Shown here: one piece after another, positions 48,950 through 61,864 of the stretch | Numbering within the stretch: the stretch's first letter is position 1 | Layout of the letters: every line of letters starts with the position of its first letter | Source of the DNA: Pohlia nutans | Taxonomy: Eukaryota > Streptophyta > Bryopsida > Bryales > Mniaceae | DNA length: 64,000 nucleotides | Assembly (NCBI GenBank): GCA_022496805.1 | Contig: CM040085.1 | Location: forward strand, 37,787,811 to 37,851,810 | Reading direction: 5' to 3' | Position numbers and translations under genes: made by a program | Notes under the pieces: model-generated | Seen by the model: the letters and a program-made list of their open reading frames with translations, nothing else | Database searches by the model: none | Told to the model about the DNA's origin: nothing

Positions 48950-49135
48950 TGATCCGAACCATGACATTCAGTAGCCTCCATGCCCACTGCCTTTCCTTCA
49001 TGCACTTTGTTCGTCACTTTGAGCCTCCACGTGTCCACTTAGCTACTGATGAAGCACTGTTGGGTGTGGAATATTCCACACCATCTACTGTAGAGCCAAG
49101 GTAAGGACAGTGCATGCTATTGAATGTTATGACCA
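48950..49135. repeat. 185-bp dispersed repeat with 20-bp palindrome, copy 1
   Basis: Aligns closely with 52038-52225. It contains the perfect palindrome GGTGTGGAATATTCCACACC at 49063-49082, then ATCTACTGTAGAGCCAAGG. Function unknown. Confidence 0.75.
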
Positions 49136-49323
49136 TCACGTTCTTGAACCTCCCTATTGTTCAGCTCGGAATCTCAAGCATCTGTCAAAGAATCAGAGTG
49201 TTCATACAAAGAATTTTCTCTAACTTGAGTTAGTCCAAGCAAGAGGGTTTCAGAGTAGGATTATTTCATTAGCAGTTTCTCTTTAGTGTTGTTGTAGTGT
49301 AAAGGGTGTGGTCTAGCAAGGTA

Positions 49324-49636
49324 TTAACCCCTAAATGTTCCAACGTTCAGCAATTGGATCATGAACAGATTCGTAACTTTTTCATACGAACTTGGATTAC
49401 TTTCATCCAAGTTATCTTTGCAAGCCTATTAAAATACTCTACCAATTAACGCAAATCTCTTGTGATGGGGAGATGTCGATAATATTGGAGAGGCCTCCAA
49501 ATGCAAGTATGTTAGATTTGTTGCTTGCAATGGTCCTCTCATGTACACCTCATGTACATATGAGCCATGCTAATATTTATTTTTTAGGCTAGCCATTTAC
49601 TTTTGTTCAAAAAGGGTTGATACGTTTAGGGGTTAG
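49324..49636. mobile_element. TTAA element, 313 bp
   Basis: TTAACCCCTAAATGTTCC at left and GATACGTTTAGGGGTTAG at right; the right flank has mutated from TTAA to TTAG. Its right end is included in the tandem duplication at 49605-49770. Confidence 0.7.
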
Positions 49637-49770
49637 AAACCTTATGACAGCCATTTGAACACGTCATTGTTTGGGTTTTTCATTTCTGTTCAAAAAGGGT
49701 CAGTACGTTTAGGGGTTAAGAACCTTATGACGGCCATTTGAACACGTCATTGTTTGGGTTTTCATGGCCA
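49605..49770. repeat. Tandem duplication, 83-bp unit, spanning a TE end
   Basis: GTTCAAAAAGGGT...TACGTTTAGGGGTTA...CCATTTGAACACGTC occurs twice 83 bp apart. The second copy retains TTAA after GGGG, while the first has TTAG. Confidence 0.85.
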
Positions 49771-50289
49771 GGGCGGATCAGTGAGTTGGGTGTTTACGCT
49801 TTTGCAGATGCAATTGTACATGAATAGCGGCCTCGGGCTCTGCAATTTTATTTTTAATTGTTTCTTTTGGGAGCAAGTGAAGAAAAATTCATTGCCAAAA
49901 AATATGTACGTTCAGAGTCAGAATCACAATGCAAGGGCTGGCAACCGTATTACAGTGTACGTGTTTCTCCTTGAGACACGTTTTCCATCTGAGGTTCTAA
50001 TGTTACTTCGGAATCTCTCTCTGCAGGAGCCACTGGACGGAATTGACGGACATCAGCATGGAAACCGTGTTCTTAAAGGTTGACCTTCTCTTCTCTCAAA
50101 TTGCGTAATTTGCACACTAGTAATCCAGTCAACATTTGAATTAGATTGACTTCCGTTGGAGAATTACGTAGTCATTTGTTCCAACTGGAAAGTTCCGGTA
50201 TTTACTAGACCCTGAAGGACGTCATATACTTCTTCTGGCCAAATTACACTCAAACCTCTTTATTGAGATCCTCTCTAAAATGACATTCT

Positions 50290-50650
50290 AGTAAGGTTTC
50301 CTTTTTTTGGTTTTCGAGTCATTTAACTTTAAGCTAAAAATTTGGCATGCAAGTGTATGAGTTGTGGCTTTTTTTATTTGAAAAACCTGGAGATAAATCT
50401 TTATTTTTTATTGCATCCTATTTTTCTTCATTCAACATATTGACCTTTTGTGAAACCCTTCAAAGAGTGCATCTTTTTCATCCAACATCTTGGCCGTTTC
50501 ATCCATTGTGTGTGGCTCAAGAAATCAACGGGTGCCAATGCCTTGGTGGTTACATGAGGTGGGATTTCTTTCATTACGTTCCCATATGTTGATTTTCCCA
50601 ATGAATTTTTGAAGCAAACTAGCTCTAAAAAGCCGAAAAAATAAAAAATA
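50290..50650. repeat. Dispersed repeat, copy 1
   Basis: Aligns in reverse with 57715-58080; words include GGTTTTCGAGTCATTTAACT, GGCATGCAAGTG and TTTCATCCAACATCTTGGCC. The 81-residue ORF inside looks incidental. Confidence 0.65.
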
Positions 50651-52037
50651 AAAAACTAAAAATGCATTCTAGAATAATTTGCACATTTGCCACACTATCA
50701 TCGAGTGTAGGAAACTTGTCACACACTCAAACTACAGTTGTCCCTCTCTATTATGACATGTTTGGGAAGCCCTGACTTCAAAGTGGGAGTGTGGATAAGT
50801 CACAGAAATTACTTGTCAAGTGGATATTGTTTGAAACAATATCAGTGTCATATTATAGAGTGTCATATTATGGAGGGTAAGAAAAAAAAAACAAGGATCC
50901 CATGGATGGATAGAATTAACCTCTAGTTACGGATTTGACCGATCAAAATTAACACTTGTCTAATTAAATTTCCAAACTAAGGGGGAAAGGAATTGATAAA
51001 TTCTTTTGAAAAGTGACACTTGTCATGTCTTGATTGGTTGAGACCCCAAAAAGAAGCGTAACAATAGAGTTCATGACCACAGGGAAGATCTACACTCTGT
51101 TTTTCTAGGTACCACCTAAGATAATAAGGTATTTAAAAGTACCTTAAAAGTAATTCTTACTATAATTAATAATATTTTCACTTTTATTCTTGTAATCAAT
51201 TTAAGCACTCTATATTAATGTAATTCATTTATAATTATTACCTTCAAAGATTTATTTGGGCCCTATTATTTGTTCGCACGTAATTATGGAATATTTGGAA
51301 GTGATCCCAGTTCATGAGTTTCAAAATTGACAGTACAGTACTCACTACGGTTGGAACCCTGATCTGGTAAGATTAAAAAGGGTTAAAATCAATTAATGAA
51401 TTTAACCCTGATATATAATTGTGGTACTTGTTTTGCTGCACAAAATATATTCTGAGTTTCAGCCTCGGATTTGAGTACTGGGCAGCATTCAATGAGTAGT
51501 ATGGAAGGAACATTTTAGCGCGGAGTAATTGCAATTGTATGACATGGGTTCAGTTGGAAACCGAATTTTGTGGGAGTGGTATTGATTTCCTTTTCGTATA
51601 AGTCCAAACAAGTTGATTGTGTACTCACCTGATTGAAAATACAGATGGACTAACTTGTGGGTTATTTCTTTGAAACTGGCTTAATTTCTGCAACGAGTCA
51701 CAGACTGTCTGTCTGCTTGCTTGCCTGCCACTCAGTCTTGAGATTTAAATTAGATGGTTCACAAATCACCACCGGTCCACCAAACTAGTCTGCTTGTAAG
51801 TTTGTCAACTTTGTCAACGATTTATACACACTCCCTCAGACAGTCCATGTACTTTTTTGTTTGATAAAAATCTAAACCTTGTCTGGCAACCACATACTGT
51901 ACGCACTCTCTCAAATTTTGGGTTCAGTAACCCAAGTACTACCTCCTAATCCTCAAGTTGATTCCCAAATCTCAATCTTGTTCTGCATAAAAATAAAATA
52001 AAAATAAAAATCAATTATGTGCATGAATTCTCTCGCT
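50651..52037. other. Non-coding spacer
   Basis: No gene or clear element seen. Confidence 0.4.
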
Positions 52038-52225
52038 TCAGAGTCACATCAGGCATTTCAGTAGCCTTCATGTCCACTGCCTTTCATTCATGCACTCTGC
52101 TCATCACCTTGAGCCTCCACCTGTCCACTTAGCTACTGATGAAGTACTGTTCGGTGTGGAGTATTCCACACCATCTACTGTAGAGCCAAGGCAGAGATAG
52201 TGCATGCTACTGAATGTTATGGAGA
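52038..52225. repeat. 185-bp dispersed repeat, copy 2
   Basis: The second copy of the 48950-49135 repeat. The palindrome has one change here (GGTGTGGAGTATTCCACACC at 52153-52172). The conserved CCACACCATCTACTGTAGAG follows. Confidence 0.75.
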
Positions 52226-53834
52226 ACTCTACTTAGTTGAATGGTAAAACTTGAAGTAAATCTATTCGTGAACCGCTTTTGTTAAAAGTGCATATACAAT
52301 GTACACATCAATTTTGCTCTTTAGAAAAACAAATTTGTAGAATAGCACAAGGAGGTTGGTAATTGCCAATCGTCTTCAATTTATAGCATAAACTTCAAAA
52401 ACTACATGGTAAGAGAGTTGGTGATGGCCAACCCCATGAAATTCAGTCCAAATTTGTATTCATGTGCACTTTTCACATTGTATGTGGACTTTTAGCGAAA
52501 GCGATTTTTAAGTTAAAACGGTAATCTTACACGCATGTAAGCAAAGGCGGATTTTTCGTTGGGACTGTTGTGTAAAATAGACCAACCTGGTCAATTATAT
52601 AATACAGACTGTGCACACACTCACGAAGACATTTCCATTGATGGAATTGTCGATGGAATTGTCATGCCGAACCAACCTAGTGCAAATGTGCAATGTAACG
52701 AGAGAAGTGTGGGCACTGGTATTCAAAGATGAGAGAGAGAGAGAGAGGGCCAAGAACTTGAGTGAGTGGAGTGAGACTTGAGTGGGTATTATTACTACTG
52801 TAGAGATCCAAGCCTTTACTGCATGAGAATGCTCACATTCTCAATGGCTTTCAAGGACGGATATTTGAAATTAAGCCGCTCCCATGCAAATGAGCAAATC
52901 TAACAGACTCTACCTTGCAACATTCTTCTTTAGCTCAAGCATAGATTTTGTTACCAGATTTTGTATATTTTCACTTTTATTTGATTTACCACAAGCTCCG
53001 TCTGGTTGAAATTGAAGTAGAAGTAGATGCCAGTTTGATGATACCTTGCCAGTTATCGTGCATACATACTGTAGGTGGAGGGCCCGGTCGGCAGAAAATA
53101 TTTATTTTTTGAAATATATGTCAAATATTTTAGAAATTTATGATTAAAAAACAAATTTTGGATATGGTGAAAAAAGAGAAAATATGTTGTGAATCATAAC
53201 ATTCTTTAGGAGCTCCATTGTTCATCCTTGGGAATCATCATCGCAGGCCAAAATCATTGCAGGAATCGTAATCTTTTGGAGAATCAAGGTCATCTTTAGC
53301 TAAAAATGATTTGGTAGCTCAACAAACTTCTGTTTTTTTGATAGTTTCTATATGTTCCACATCATCAATTCCATGTTTAGATGTTGATTCTTTGCACAAG
53401 CAAAAGGGTGTGACGCAGTACTAATTAAAGAATGGTATGTGATTCTATTCCATTTGTTGAACCTTGATCTTCAAGAAATAAATAAATATTTGATACAGAT
53501 GTGTATCCTACTTTTCACCGCATGATGGATTTAGGAAACTGAGAAGAGGTGATATTGTACCTTCGTAGCAGCTTTGCTTTTAAATCATTTTAAAAATAAA
53601 TAAATTGGGAAATTGTTTTCACAAAAAATTGTAAGGGAAAAACAGATTTTAGAGAATATTCGGGAAGAAAAAAAAAATCTATTCTTAGAAATAATCAAGT
53701 GTTCGTCCGAGGAAGGATGAAGCTGTTATGAAGGTACGTTAATAGATTTCTTCATTTACTCCCACATTGGAATGAAAGTGTTATTTTTCCATGGTTGATA
53801 CCATTTTCATACAAAAACTCCACTGATTATCCCA
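52226..53834. other. Non-coding spacer
   Basis: Short (GA)n at about 52733-52748. No gene seen. Confidence 0.4.
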
Positions 53835-54420
53835 TTAACCCCTAAATGCCCATAGCCCTCTCCAGATTGGGAAGTTTTGCAAAGATGCATTATAAAATGC
53901 ACCTAAGAGGGATATTTTGAAATTGATGTATGAATAAAAGTTGTACATTACAAATTTTAGATTTTATCCATGCCGTTAGATTTATGATTGCTATCACCAA
54001 TATTTATGTATAAATTTTGAAACTTAAAATTCAAAGTTATTTTGTAATTTGATTACAAACAAGATGTTAAAAATTTGTAGATGAAATTTGTTATGATGGG
54101 TTGAAATGTAATACTCTAAGTGTTATGATTTTTGGAGATTTTTTGTTTACTTGATTCCATGAGTTGACTTTTTCAAGAGCACTTTGAACACTTTTGAACT
54201 GAGATTTTAGATTTTTTGGGTGAATGAATGCAACATGAAATGAGACACAAAAATTTCACAAATCATCCCCATTCTAATCAGATCGCACATGTATGAAGCT
54301 AACTTCCCATAAAATCTATAGTAAAAAATCCACATTACAAAAAGTGCATGACAGATGAGAAAATTTGGATTATATCTGTACATCGTTCAAAAAATGGACG
54401 CCTGGGAAGTTAGGGGTTAA
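53835..54420. mobile_element. TTAA element, 586 bp (reference copy of its group)
   Basis: TTAACCCCTAAATGCCCATAG at left and GGGAAGTTAGGGGTTAA at right. It is the best preserved of the group that includes 29736, 46975, 59789 and 61865. Confidence 0.85.
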
Positions 54421-55357
54421 GTGCATGTGATATCAATTCACAAGGCACACACTATTTTGCGAAATCTCAAAATTAGTGAGGGTTAAAATTTTTACTCAGT
54501 GGCTGAAATCTTCATATCTCGCTAATTTTACATCATAATGATATTTAGTATCACCGTCACTAATTTCCCACACGCACTATAAACCCTCCCACACTATAAA
54601 CCCTCCCTCACTATAAACCCTCCCTCCCTCACTAAAAGGAATAGATAAGGTTTTTAAGCGGTTGGGGGATCACACCCTCCCCCAACTATGGGACTCTACA
54701 ATGTTTTTAAATAAAAAATTCAAAAATTATCAAGGCTCTACAATATGTTTTTATAAACAAAAAATGAGGAAAGTGTCAGGGATCATGGGCTCAATGGAAT
54801 ATCATTGGCGAGAAGCAACCAACTCAACCTCACTTCAACTTAAGATATTTGACTGAATCCCTTATTCTGCATCTTGGATGCTATTCCTTGACAAATTCGG
54901 AGGTGAATAGCAAAGGATTTAGTTCTTTAGAAGTGATTTTTTTATATTTTTTTAGAAACCTGACAACGAATTATAATTCTTTTGGACACGGGTGGACGTG
55001 AAATGATGAATGAGAGAATTCTGAGCTCAGTCGCCTGAGCGGCCCGTCCGTCAGTCAGGGCGGGCTGCACTCACTAGCTTGATAGGAAAGCAGCATAAGG
55101 GATTTATTGTTTTCACAGCTAGGCATATCAAAACTATCATTTGAAGCCAGATTCTAGTCATCACCAGGAACTGAAGGGCATTTCAGTTTCAGTCCACTCC
55201 ACTCCGCCCTTAAAATGAAATCATCTGCTGTCCTTCGTCTATCTACTATTTCATCCATGACCAGTCCCAGTTCGGTGTGTGCGACCTTCATTAATTCAAC
55301 GGGGTTTCATCCTCTTGTTTCCAAAATAAATAAATAAAAATGACCAGTCCCAGGCCC
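54421..55357. other. Non-coding spacer
   Basis: Short repeated words (ACTATAAACCCTCCC) at about 54580-54625. A GC-richer patch at 55025-55075 has no coding signal I can defend. Confidence 0.4.
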
Positions 55358-55447
55358 CAGTGTTTTTTGTTTCTGGCGATTTTTAGCTTCCAGCAATTGC
55401 TTCTAAGTAGTTACCAGAAGTTTAAAATCGCCAGAAAAAAACACTTG
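55358..55447. mobile_element. hAT-like foldback MITE, 90 bp
   Basis: CAGTGTTTTTTGTTTCTGGC pairs with GCCAGAAAAAAACACTTG. Same hairpin family as 35693 and 59689; the target duplication is no longer clear. Confidence 0.75.
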
Positions 55448-55496
55448 GTCTTGGCTATGGCATGGTTTACAGCATGGCACTTTTTTTTAATTTTTA

Positions 55497-56230
55497 TGAA
55501 GTGCCAAAGTGGCGATATATAATGCTACAGCGGTGTTCCATATTTCAACATTCCACGTATTGGATAGAAAACATCATATTAGAAGACTTCACATACCGGT
55601 ATCCATGATTTTATTTTCATCCACAATCTGGCAATTTCATGCAAGATATCTTTCTTAATTTGAATTTTTTTTCCATTTTTTAACTAGATTATTTTTTCCT
55701 GGCGCAAAATGGCACTATTTCGCCCAAAATAATGCTCTGGTTTACAGAATGCCCAATTGCCCACCCTACTACTAAGTTCTCTCATGAGTATGAAAAGTGG
55801 ATGAATACAGCATGCATATTTCAGGGTGAGTGGGTGAGAGAGCCAATGAATAAGAGCACAATATAGAGACACTTCAATAAGTCCTTCTATAACTAAGTTT
55901 AGGAAAGATTCAGTATCCCAATTTGATGAAAAATAATGATTACCTATTATGGCAAATTTTTTTTGTTTTTCATAAAGAGCCAAAGTGGCGGTACAAAATA
56001 TTATAGTAGTGCTTCATATTTCAACATACATCCACATATTGGATAGAAATATTACATTAGAAGATATCACATATCCATAATTTTGTTTTCATCCACAAAT
56101 TGGGTGATTTCATCCAAGGTACTATTTTAATTTGAAGCTTTCTAATAGAAAACTTCATGGTTTTTGGCCATATTTAGCCAATATTGAGTTTTATGGTGCA
56201 ATCTGGCACTATTCCGCCCAAAAAGAAAAT
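55497..56230. repeat. Direct repeat pair, ~250 bp, ~478 bp apart
   Basis: About 55497-55740 and 55975-56225 share GCCAAAGTGGCG, TATTGGATAGAAA and GGCACTATTTCGCCC/GGCACTATTCCGCCC. Not LTRs as far as I can see: there are no TG...CA ends and no coding interior. Confidence 0.7.
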
Positions 56231-57587
56231 CCTTGTTACCCATGTATAGTAATTGTAATTGGTTCACCAGTATGTAGAGGGACACGTAAGGGTTCAAGGG
56301 TGTGGACTAAATAGCTTGTGACACCAAATTTTGACAAGGTTGACATCTCATGTCAAAGAATTATTATTTTTTGAGAAAAAAATGTCAAATTCTATCAATA
56401 TTTTTCAAGATTTTCTTTCTTACAATGCAAAATCGTTCTTTTTTTTTAAAACAATCTCCCAACAATTTGGACTACTCTTCTTATAATAATGTTTTACCAA
56501 TCATGACGACCAACTACGGTACTATTCTAGACACATGTGAATTGTAAAAATATAAGTAGCAAATAGGAAAATTTTCATTGGAAATCATGCATAAAATAAG
56601 ACTTCATTGAAATTTAATAATCAAACAAAAATAAGTTTATTTTTTAACTCAAAAGATATAATAAGAAAGGAGGCAAAAAAAAGGAGGCAAAAAAAAATTC
56701 CATGAGTTTGAAGACTCTCAAACTCTTACACAAATAATAATTAGAGACCACCAAGCTCTTCCATACCTTTTAACTATTTGGAGTGAACAAATAAGAGTAT
56801 ATTAGAACAAAATCCATGGTATCTTATTCAAACTCAAAGTGACTGTACAGAGAACTCTATTATATGTGAAATACCCTCAAATCCCAAATATTGATTCCAT
56901 GTATAATACCCTAAGCCCGCATCCTTCATTTTAAAACTAGTCCTTCATTTGCAAGAGCAATTTTTTTCCCTTCACCTTTTGCAATGAAAGAGGGTGTCTT
57001 CGACTTAGGATGAACACTTTGGTACTACATATAAAAGTGTAGTGATCAATTTTAATATGTATGGTGTTTTGCATTGTACATCTCAAATTTGATCATATAG
57101 CATTTTTGGAATTTTCGGGGAAACTACAATATTCTCAAATCTAGTTTCCCACACCATAAAATTGTCATTTAAATAGGTTAAAAAAAAACTTAAACGTGAC
57201 TACATAGTTACTGCACCATAACAATCTCAAATGTTACTACATGTTTGTAGTCACCCTACCTTGAAAATACCCAAGGTTCAATATTTTTCTTACTTCACTA
57301 TGCGTTTTCTTTCCTCCTTCATACAAAGGCATTTTACAATGTAAAGGGCACAACAACCTTTTAAAATTAAATTAAAAAATTAAAACTTCAGCACTCTTGG
57401 AATTCCACATTGACTTTTCTACCATCCACTTCTTCTCTTTCACGAGTCACAACCAATAAAAAAGAGGCATGTGGCACTTACTAAAAAAATTGAATTAATT
57501 TGTACCGGAGGTGCTAGCAACTTAATAAATGAAATTATTATTCCTCCATACAAAGGCATTTTACAATGTAAAGGGAAGTGCAATCTT

Positions 57588-57668
<81 letters not shown>

Positions 57669-57714
57669 AAAAGAAAAGAAAAAGACATTGTTTGTCAGGG
57701 TTTCTTTTTCTTTT
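56231..57714. other. Non-coding; (AT)n microsatellite
   Basis: An uninterrupted (AT)n of about 72 bp at 57591-57663. A 30-bp word (CATACAAAGGCATTTTACAA) occurs at about 57321 and 57547. No gene. Confidence 0.5.
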
Positions 57715-58080
57715 TCTTTTTAGAGCCCATGTGCTTCATAAACCCAATGGGGAGAATCACCGTATATGAACATGATGAGAAAAACGCCACCTCGTATAGC
57801 CAACAAGTAAGTGGCTCGCGCCGGATGCAAGCCAAGATGGGAGGTCAAGATGTGGATGAAAAAGACACATGGTTTATGAAGGATTTTGCGGCAGGTCAAT
57901 AAATTGAATGAAAAAAAAGATGTATGAAAAAATAGAGATTCTTCGCCAAGTTTTTCAAACATAAATAAATAAACAAATAAGGGGCCAAATAGCCACTTCA
58001 TTCACTTGCATGCCAGCTTTGTAGCCTAAAATCAGATGACCCGAAAACCCAAAAAAACAAAAATCCTGCTGCTTGCCACA
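57715..58080. repeat. Dispersed repeat, copy 2 (reversed)
   Basis: Reverse complement of the 50290-50650 repeat, with a part also at 36180-36260. The two 80-90-residue ORFs in the paired copies are related only because the DNA is repeated, and both are disrupted relative to each other. Confidence 0.65.
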
Positions 58081-58379
58081 ACCAAAGTCGGTCATGAGTG
58101 AACAAGATCCATGGCAACTTGTGCAAGATCCCCCTCTCCAAGACTCGCCGGGGCGGCCATCATTCCCATTCATGGACATAAAGGCCATACTCCACATGTA
58201 GCAGCTCATGTCTGAATGGGAACACCAACCGCTGATATATATGTATCACATTATTTCAGCTTCCAGCCTGCAACTGTGGAATCCAACCTGGACTGATAAA
58301 AATGATTCCTGCATGGATTGCCATGAAGTTACTATGCACCCAAAATTGGATTTTTTCTCTTCTCAGGTGCATGGATTGA
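58081..58379. other. Non-coding spacer
   Basis: No gene seen. Confidence 0.4.
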
Positions 58380-58960
58380 TTAATCCGTAAAGGACCACGT
58401 GGCTTCTAGAACTAGAAAATGAGGAAATTAAATTTGTTGGGCTGTGAAATGTAGGGTGAACAATAAAAAAAATCCTGATTTTGTTTGCAAGCTGAATTCG
58501 TGGATACTTCCTTATTGGAAATTCATGAATTGTGCGAATTTTGGCGATTTCTTTGAGTTGCAAGGAGGCTATCTCAGCGTCATTTCAACCCCTCATATCT
58601 TCCTCCTCAATCCTCCAAAGTTTGTGAATTTTTTTTTGTACATGTTCAAAATGATGATCTCTGTGCATGGTGAAAAATTCAAAAAATTTGGAGCACTTTT
58701 GAACAATTCGATTACAGCATATGTTAAAATAACCCGAACAAGTTTCATCAATCTTCTCAACGGTGGCATTTTCTCAAGAATTGTGTGATTTTATTGATCA
58801 TTTTTTGAGATGGAAGCTACGAAAGTCTTTTTTTTAAATTTCAATGGTGCCAATCATCAAAATTACTTCCCACCCCCAATAAGGAATTGAGATGGTTACA
58901 AGAGCTAGTTAAAAAAAACAACAGCTAAGTCCAACCAATCGTAGCTCTTTTAGGGGTTAA
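58380..58960. mobile_element. TTAA element, 581 bp
   Basis: TTAATCCGTAAAGGACCACG at left and GCTCTTTTAGGGGTTAA at right. It is the reverse complement of the 60746-61322 element across its length. Confidence 0.8.
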
Positions 58961-59680
58961 CCTTTCAAGGCCCAAAATTGGTTGATTTCATCCAAACTTC
59001 ATCCAAGATCTAGTACACCCTTATCTTATCGTTTTTCATTCATCCAAGTATTGTTGAACTCTCAACAATCTTTTTAAATTGTGAGTAAAGTAAAAATGAA
59101 ACCGAAGAGATATAAACCTTCCAAATCTCACACAAAGTGTTCAAAATTGTCCTTTCACCCTTAAACGTGCAAGGAGCCCCGTGGGATAATGTTTGAAAGG
59201 TTTTCAGTCAAACATTGATTTTCACCTAGATTCTAATTTCAAATGAAAATGGTCCCAACTAAGAAAGCGTGGGAGTTATTTTCTAGTCCAAACTGTGGTT
59301 CTTCGAAATTGTTGAAATTGCGTTTTCTACAACACCTTAAAGTTCAGAGACCTAATATTCCAATATACGTTGTAGACTATGTTTTTCGATTGAATTTATT
59401 TATATGTAAGCTCGAGAAGCATGCCAGCTACATCTTGTTGTTCATCACTATTATTTACAATTTTCCTAAAATATTCATACTATTTTAGGCATTCTGTAAT
59501 TACTATGGCTATTACAAGAGATTTTTTAAACTCTCATAAAATCCATTTTCATTTAAATAATTATGAAAAGAAATGAAAATCGGTTATAAAATAAATTATA
59601 TGAGAAAAATACCAAATAAATATAATAAATTTTAAAATGTGAGAAATTGATGGGGTTTGACCAGGTAAATGTAGTGTGGA
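58961..59680. other. Non-coding spacer
   Basis: No gene seen. Confidence 0.4.
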
Positions 59681-59688
59681 TGCTTAAG

Positions 59689-59778
59689 CAGTGTTTTTCA
59701 TTCTGGCAATTTTTTGCTTCTGGCAGCTGCTTCTACGCAGCTGCCAAAAGCAAAATATAGCCAGAAGAAAAAACACTG
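59689..59778. mobile_element. hAT-like foldback MITE, 90 bp
   Basis: CAGTGTTTTTCATTCTGGC pairs with GCCAGAAGAAAAAACACTG, with a GGCAGCTGC.../GCAGCTGCC inner stem. Perfect 8-bp duplication TGCTTAAG at 59681-59688 and 59779-59786. Confidence 0.9.
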
Positions 59779-59788
59779 TGCTTAAGGG

Positions 59789-60728
59789 TCAACCTCTATA
59801 TGCCTAGAGCCCTCTCTAGATTTGGATAGCTGCAAAGATGCATTATAAAATGCAACTAAGAGGGATTTTTTGAACTTGATGTATGAATAAAAGGTGTACA
59901 TTATGAATTTTAGATTCTATGCATATAGTTAGATTTGTGATTGCAATCACCAATATTTTGTATAAAAATTAAGAAGTAAAATTGAAAATTCTTTTGTAAT
60001 TCGATTACAAATAAGATAGTGACAATAGAGTTAACTAAAAAGTCAATTCAAAGAGGAAAGTTTTGACAAACTCTTGTTGAATTCCTCTTGAACTCATATT
60101 GAAATATAAATAGACCAAAAACTAGTCTACGACGAGTTGGGAGACAATCTAAAACAAGGCACTATCATTATTCTCCATACTTCGTTATGGCTCTTACATC
60201 TTCCACCTTCGACCAAAGCTCCAAGCCCATGGCCCACAAGGAGACAATCTATGACAGGGCGTTGTTCAACCCAAGTATAATTCAATAGAGAGGTTAGAAG
60301 TAGAGAAAAAAAAGAGGTTAGAAGTAGAGAAAAAAAAAGAGGTTAGATGCACTTCTTTTCGGTTAATTCTAATGTGTGGATGAAATTTGTTGTGATAGGT
60401 TGAAATGTAATACTCTAAGTGTAGTGATCTTAGAAATTTTTTTGGTTGCTTAATTTTATGAGTTGTTTTTTTCAAGAGCACTTTCGATTTGTTTGCACCA
60501 AGATCTTAGAAATTTTTAAATGGAAATGTGTGGCTTGAAATAAGGCATAAAATTTTCACAAATCATCCCCTTTTCAATCAGATCACACATGCATAAAGCT
60601 ATCTTGCCATAGATTTTTGTAGTAGGAGGGTATTTTTTTTACTCGCAAAAAGTGCATGACAAATGAGAAAACGAATTTCAATTTTGTACATCTAGCAAAA
60701 AATGCTTAGTTAGGTAGTTAGGGGTTAA
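59789..60728. mobile_element. TTAA element of the 53835 group with an insertion
   Basis: Decayed left end TCAACCTCTATATGCC, right end GTAGTTAGGGGTTAA. About 345 bp between roughly 60027 and 60370 are absent from the other copies. The inserted part has a short tandem (GAGGTTAGAAGTAGAGAAAA) and a match to 3870-3925. Confidence 0.75.
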
Positions 60729-60745
60729 AGTTGTCTTTTAAAGGT

Positions 60746-61322
60746 TTAACCCCTAAAGGACCGGGGTGATTTTTAGCTTAGCTCTTGTTTTCTTGACTAG
60801 CTCTTATAACAAGCTCAATTCCTCGTTGGTGTGGGTTAATTTGACAATCGGCACCGTTGAATTTAAAGAAGACTTACGTAGCTTTTGTATGAAAAAGGAT
60901 CGACAAAATCGCACAATTTTTGAGAAAATGCCACCGTTGAGAAGATTGATGGAACTCGTTCGGGGTATTTTGTACATATGCTGAAATCGGATTGATCAAA
61001 AGTGCTCCAAAAATTCTGAAATTTCTACCATGCATAATTATCATCATTTTGAGCATGTGAAAAAGAATTCACATAATTTGGAGGTGTGAGGAGGATGATA
61101 TGAGGGTCTCAAGTGACGCCCAAATAGCCTCCTTGCAACTCAAAAAATCACCAAAAATCGCACACTTCATGAAATTTCGATCAAGAAGTACCCACGGATT
61201 CAGCTCTCAAAAAGAACTAGGGTCTCTTTGTTGCTCACCTTACAATTCACGGCCCAACAACTCGAATTTCCTCACTTTCTAGTTCCAGAAGCCACGTGGC
61301 CTCGTGGTCCTTTAGGGGTTAA
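60746..61322. mobile_element. TTAA element, 577 bp
   Basis: TTAACCCCTAAAGGACCGGG at left and GTGGTCCTTTAGGGGTTAA at right, flanked by TTAA. Opposite in orientation to 58380-58960. Confidence 0.85.
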
Positions 61323-61864
61323 CATAGGTCGTGTAAAGGGTGCGTATATGATATTAGAGATTCATCACAAAGCAAATTATACACTGAACGTCATTATATA
61401 TACACAATATATATCATATCAAATGATTATATCTATTTTATTAAGCATAGAGTGTCACAAAACCGTGTCACTACTCGGCTTGGTATTCGTCACAATACCT
61501 TGTCACGAAATCATCCAAAATTTAAATCCATGCTTTTCATCCAATTTTTTCATCACGTTCCCAACTTTTTCTCCACAATTCCCATATGTTCCCCAAAGGT
61601 TTCCATCATGTTCCCTAATGTTTCCAAGTTCTTGCATACATATCCCTGTAAGCAGGGATTAACCCCTAAACGTCCAACCGTCCAACCCTTGAATACATAT
61701 CTTTTTTTTTAGAATATACCTTGTATATTTCTTCTATAAATACTAAATATAACTAAATTTTAATCATTTAGTATGGTCTTTTGCCTCTATTCTTGAAATT
61801 CAACAAGTTATTTGGAAAAATCAACCGGTTGATTTGTAACTAACCACCGATTTGCAAGCAAGGA
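61323..61864. other. Non-coding; solo TTAA left terminus
   Basis: TTAACCCCTAAACGTCCAAC at 61659 has no matching right end. The ~15 bp before it (GTAAGCAGGGAT) resemble the flank of the next element (GCAAGCAAGGAT at 61855), as if a short segment including the target were duplicated. Confidence 0.55.

Noticed and set aside
55497..56230. Direct repeats that could be LTRs
   Set aside because: No TG...CA ends, primer-binding site, polypurine tract or gag-pol between or near them.
57471..57902. 143-residue open frame on the plus strand
   Set aside because: Centre is translated (AT)n; the rest belongs to a dispersed non-coding repeat.
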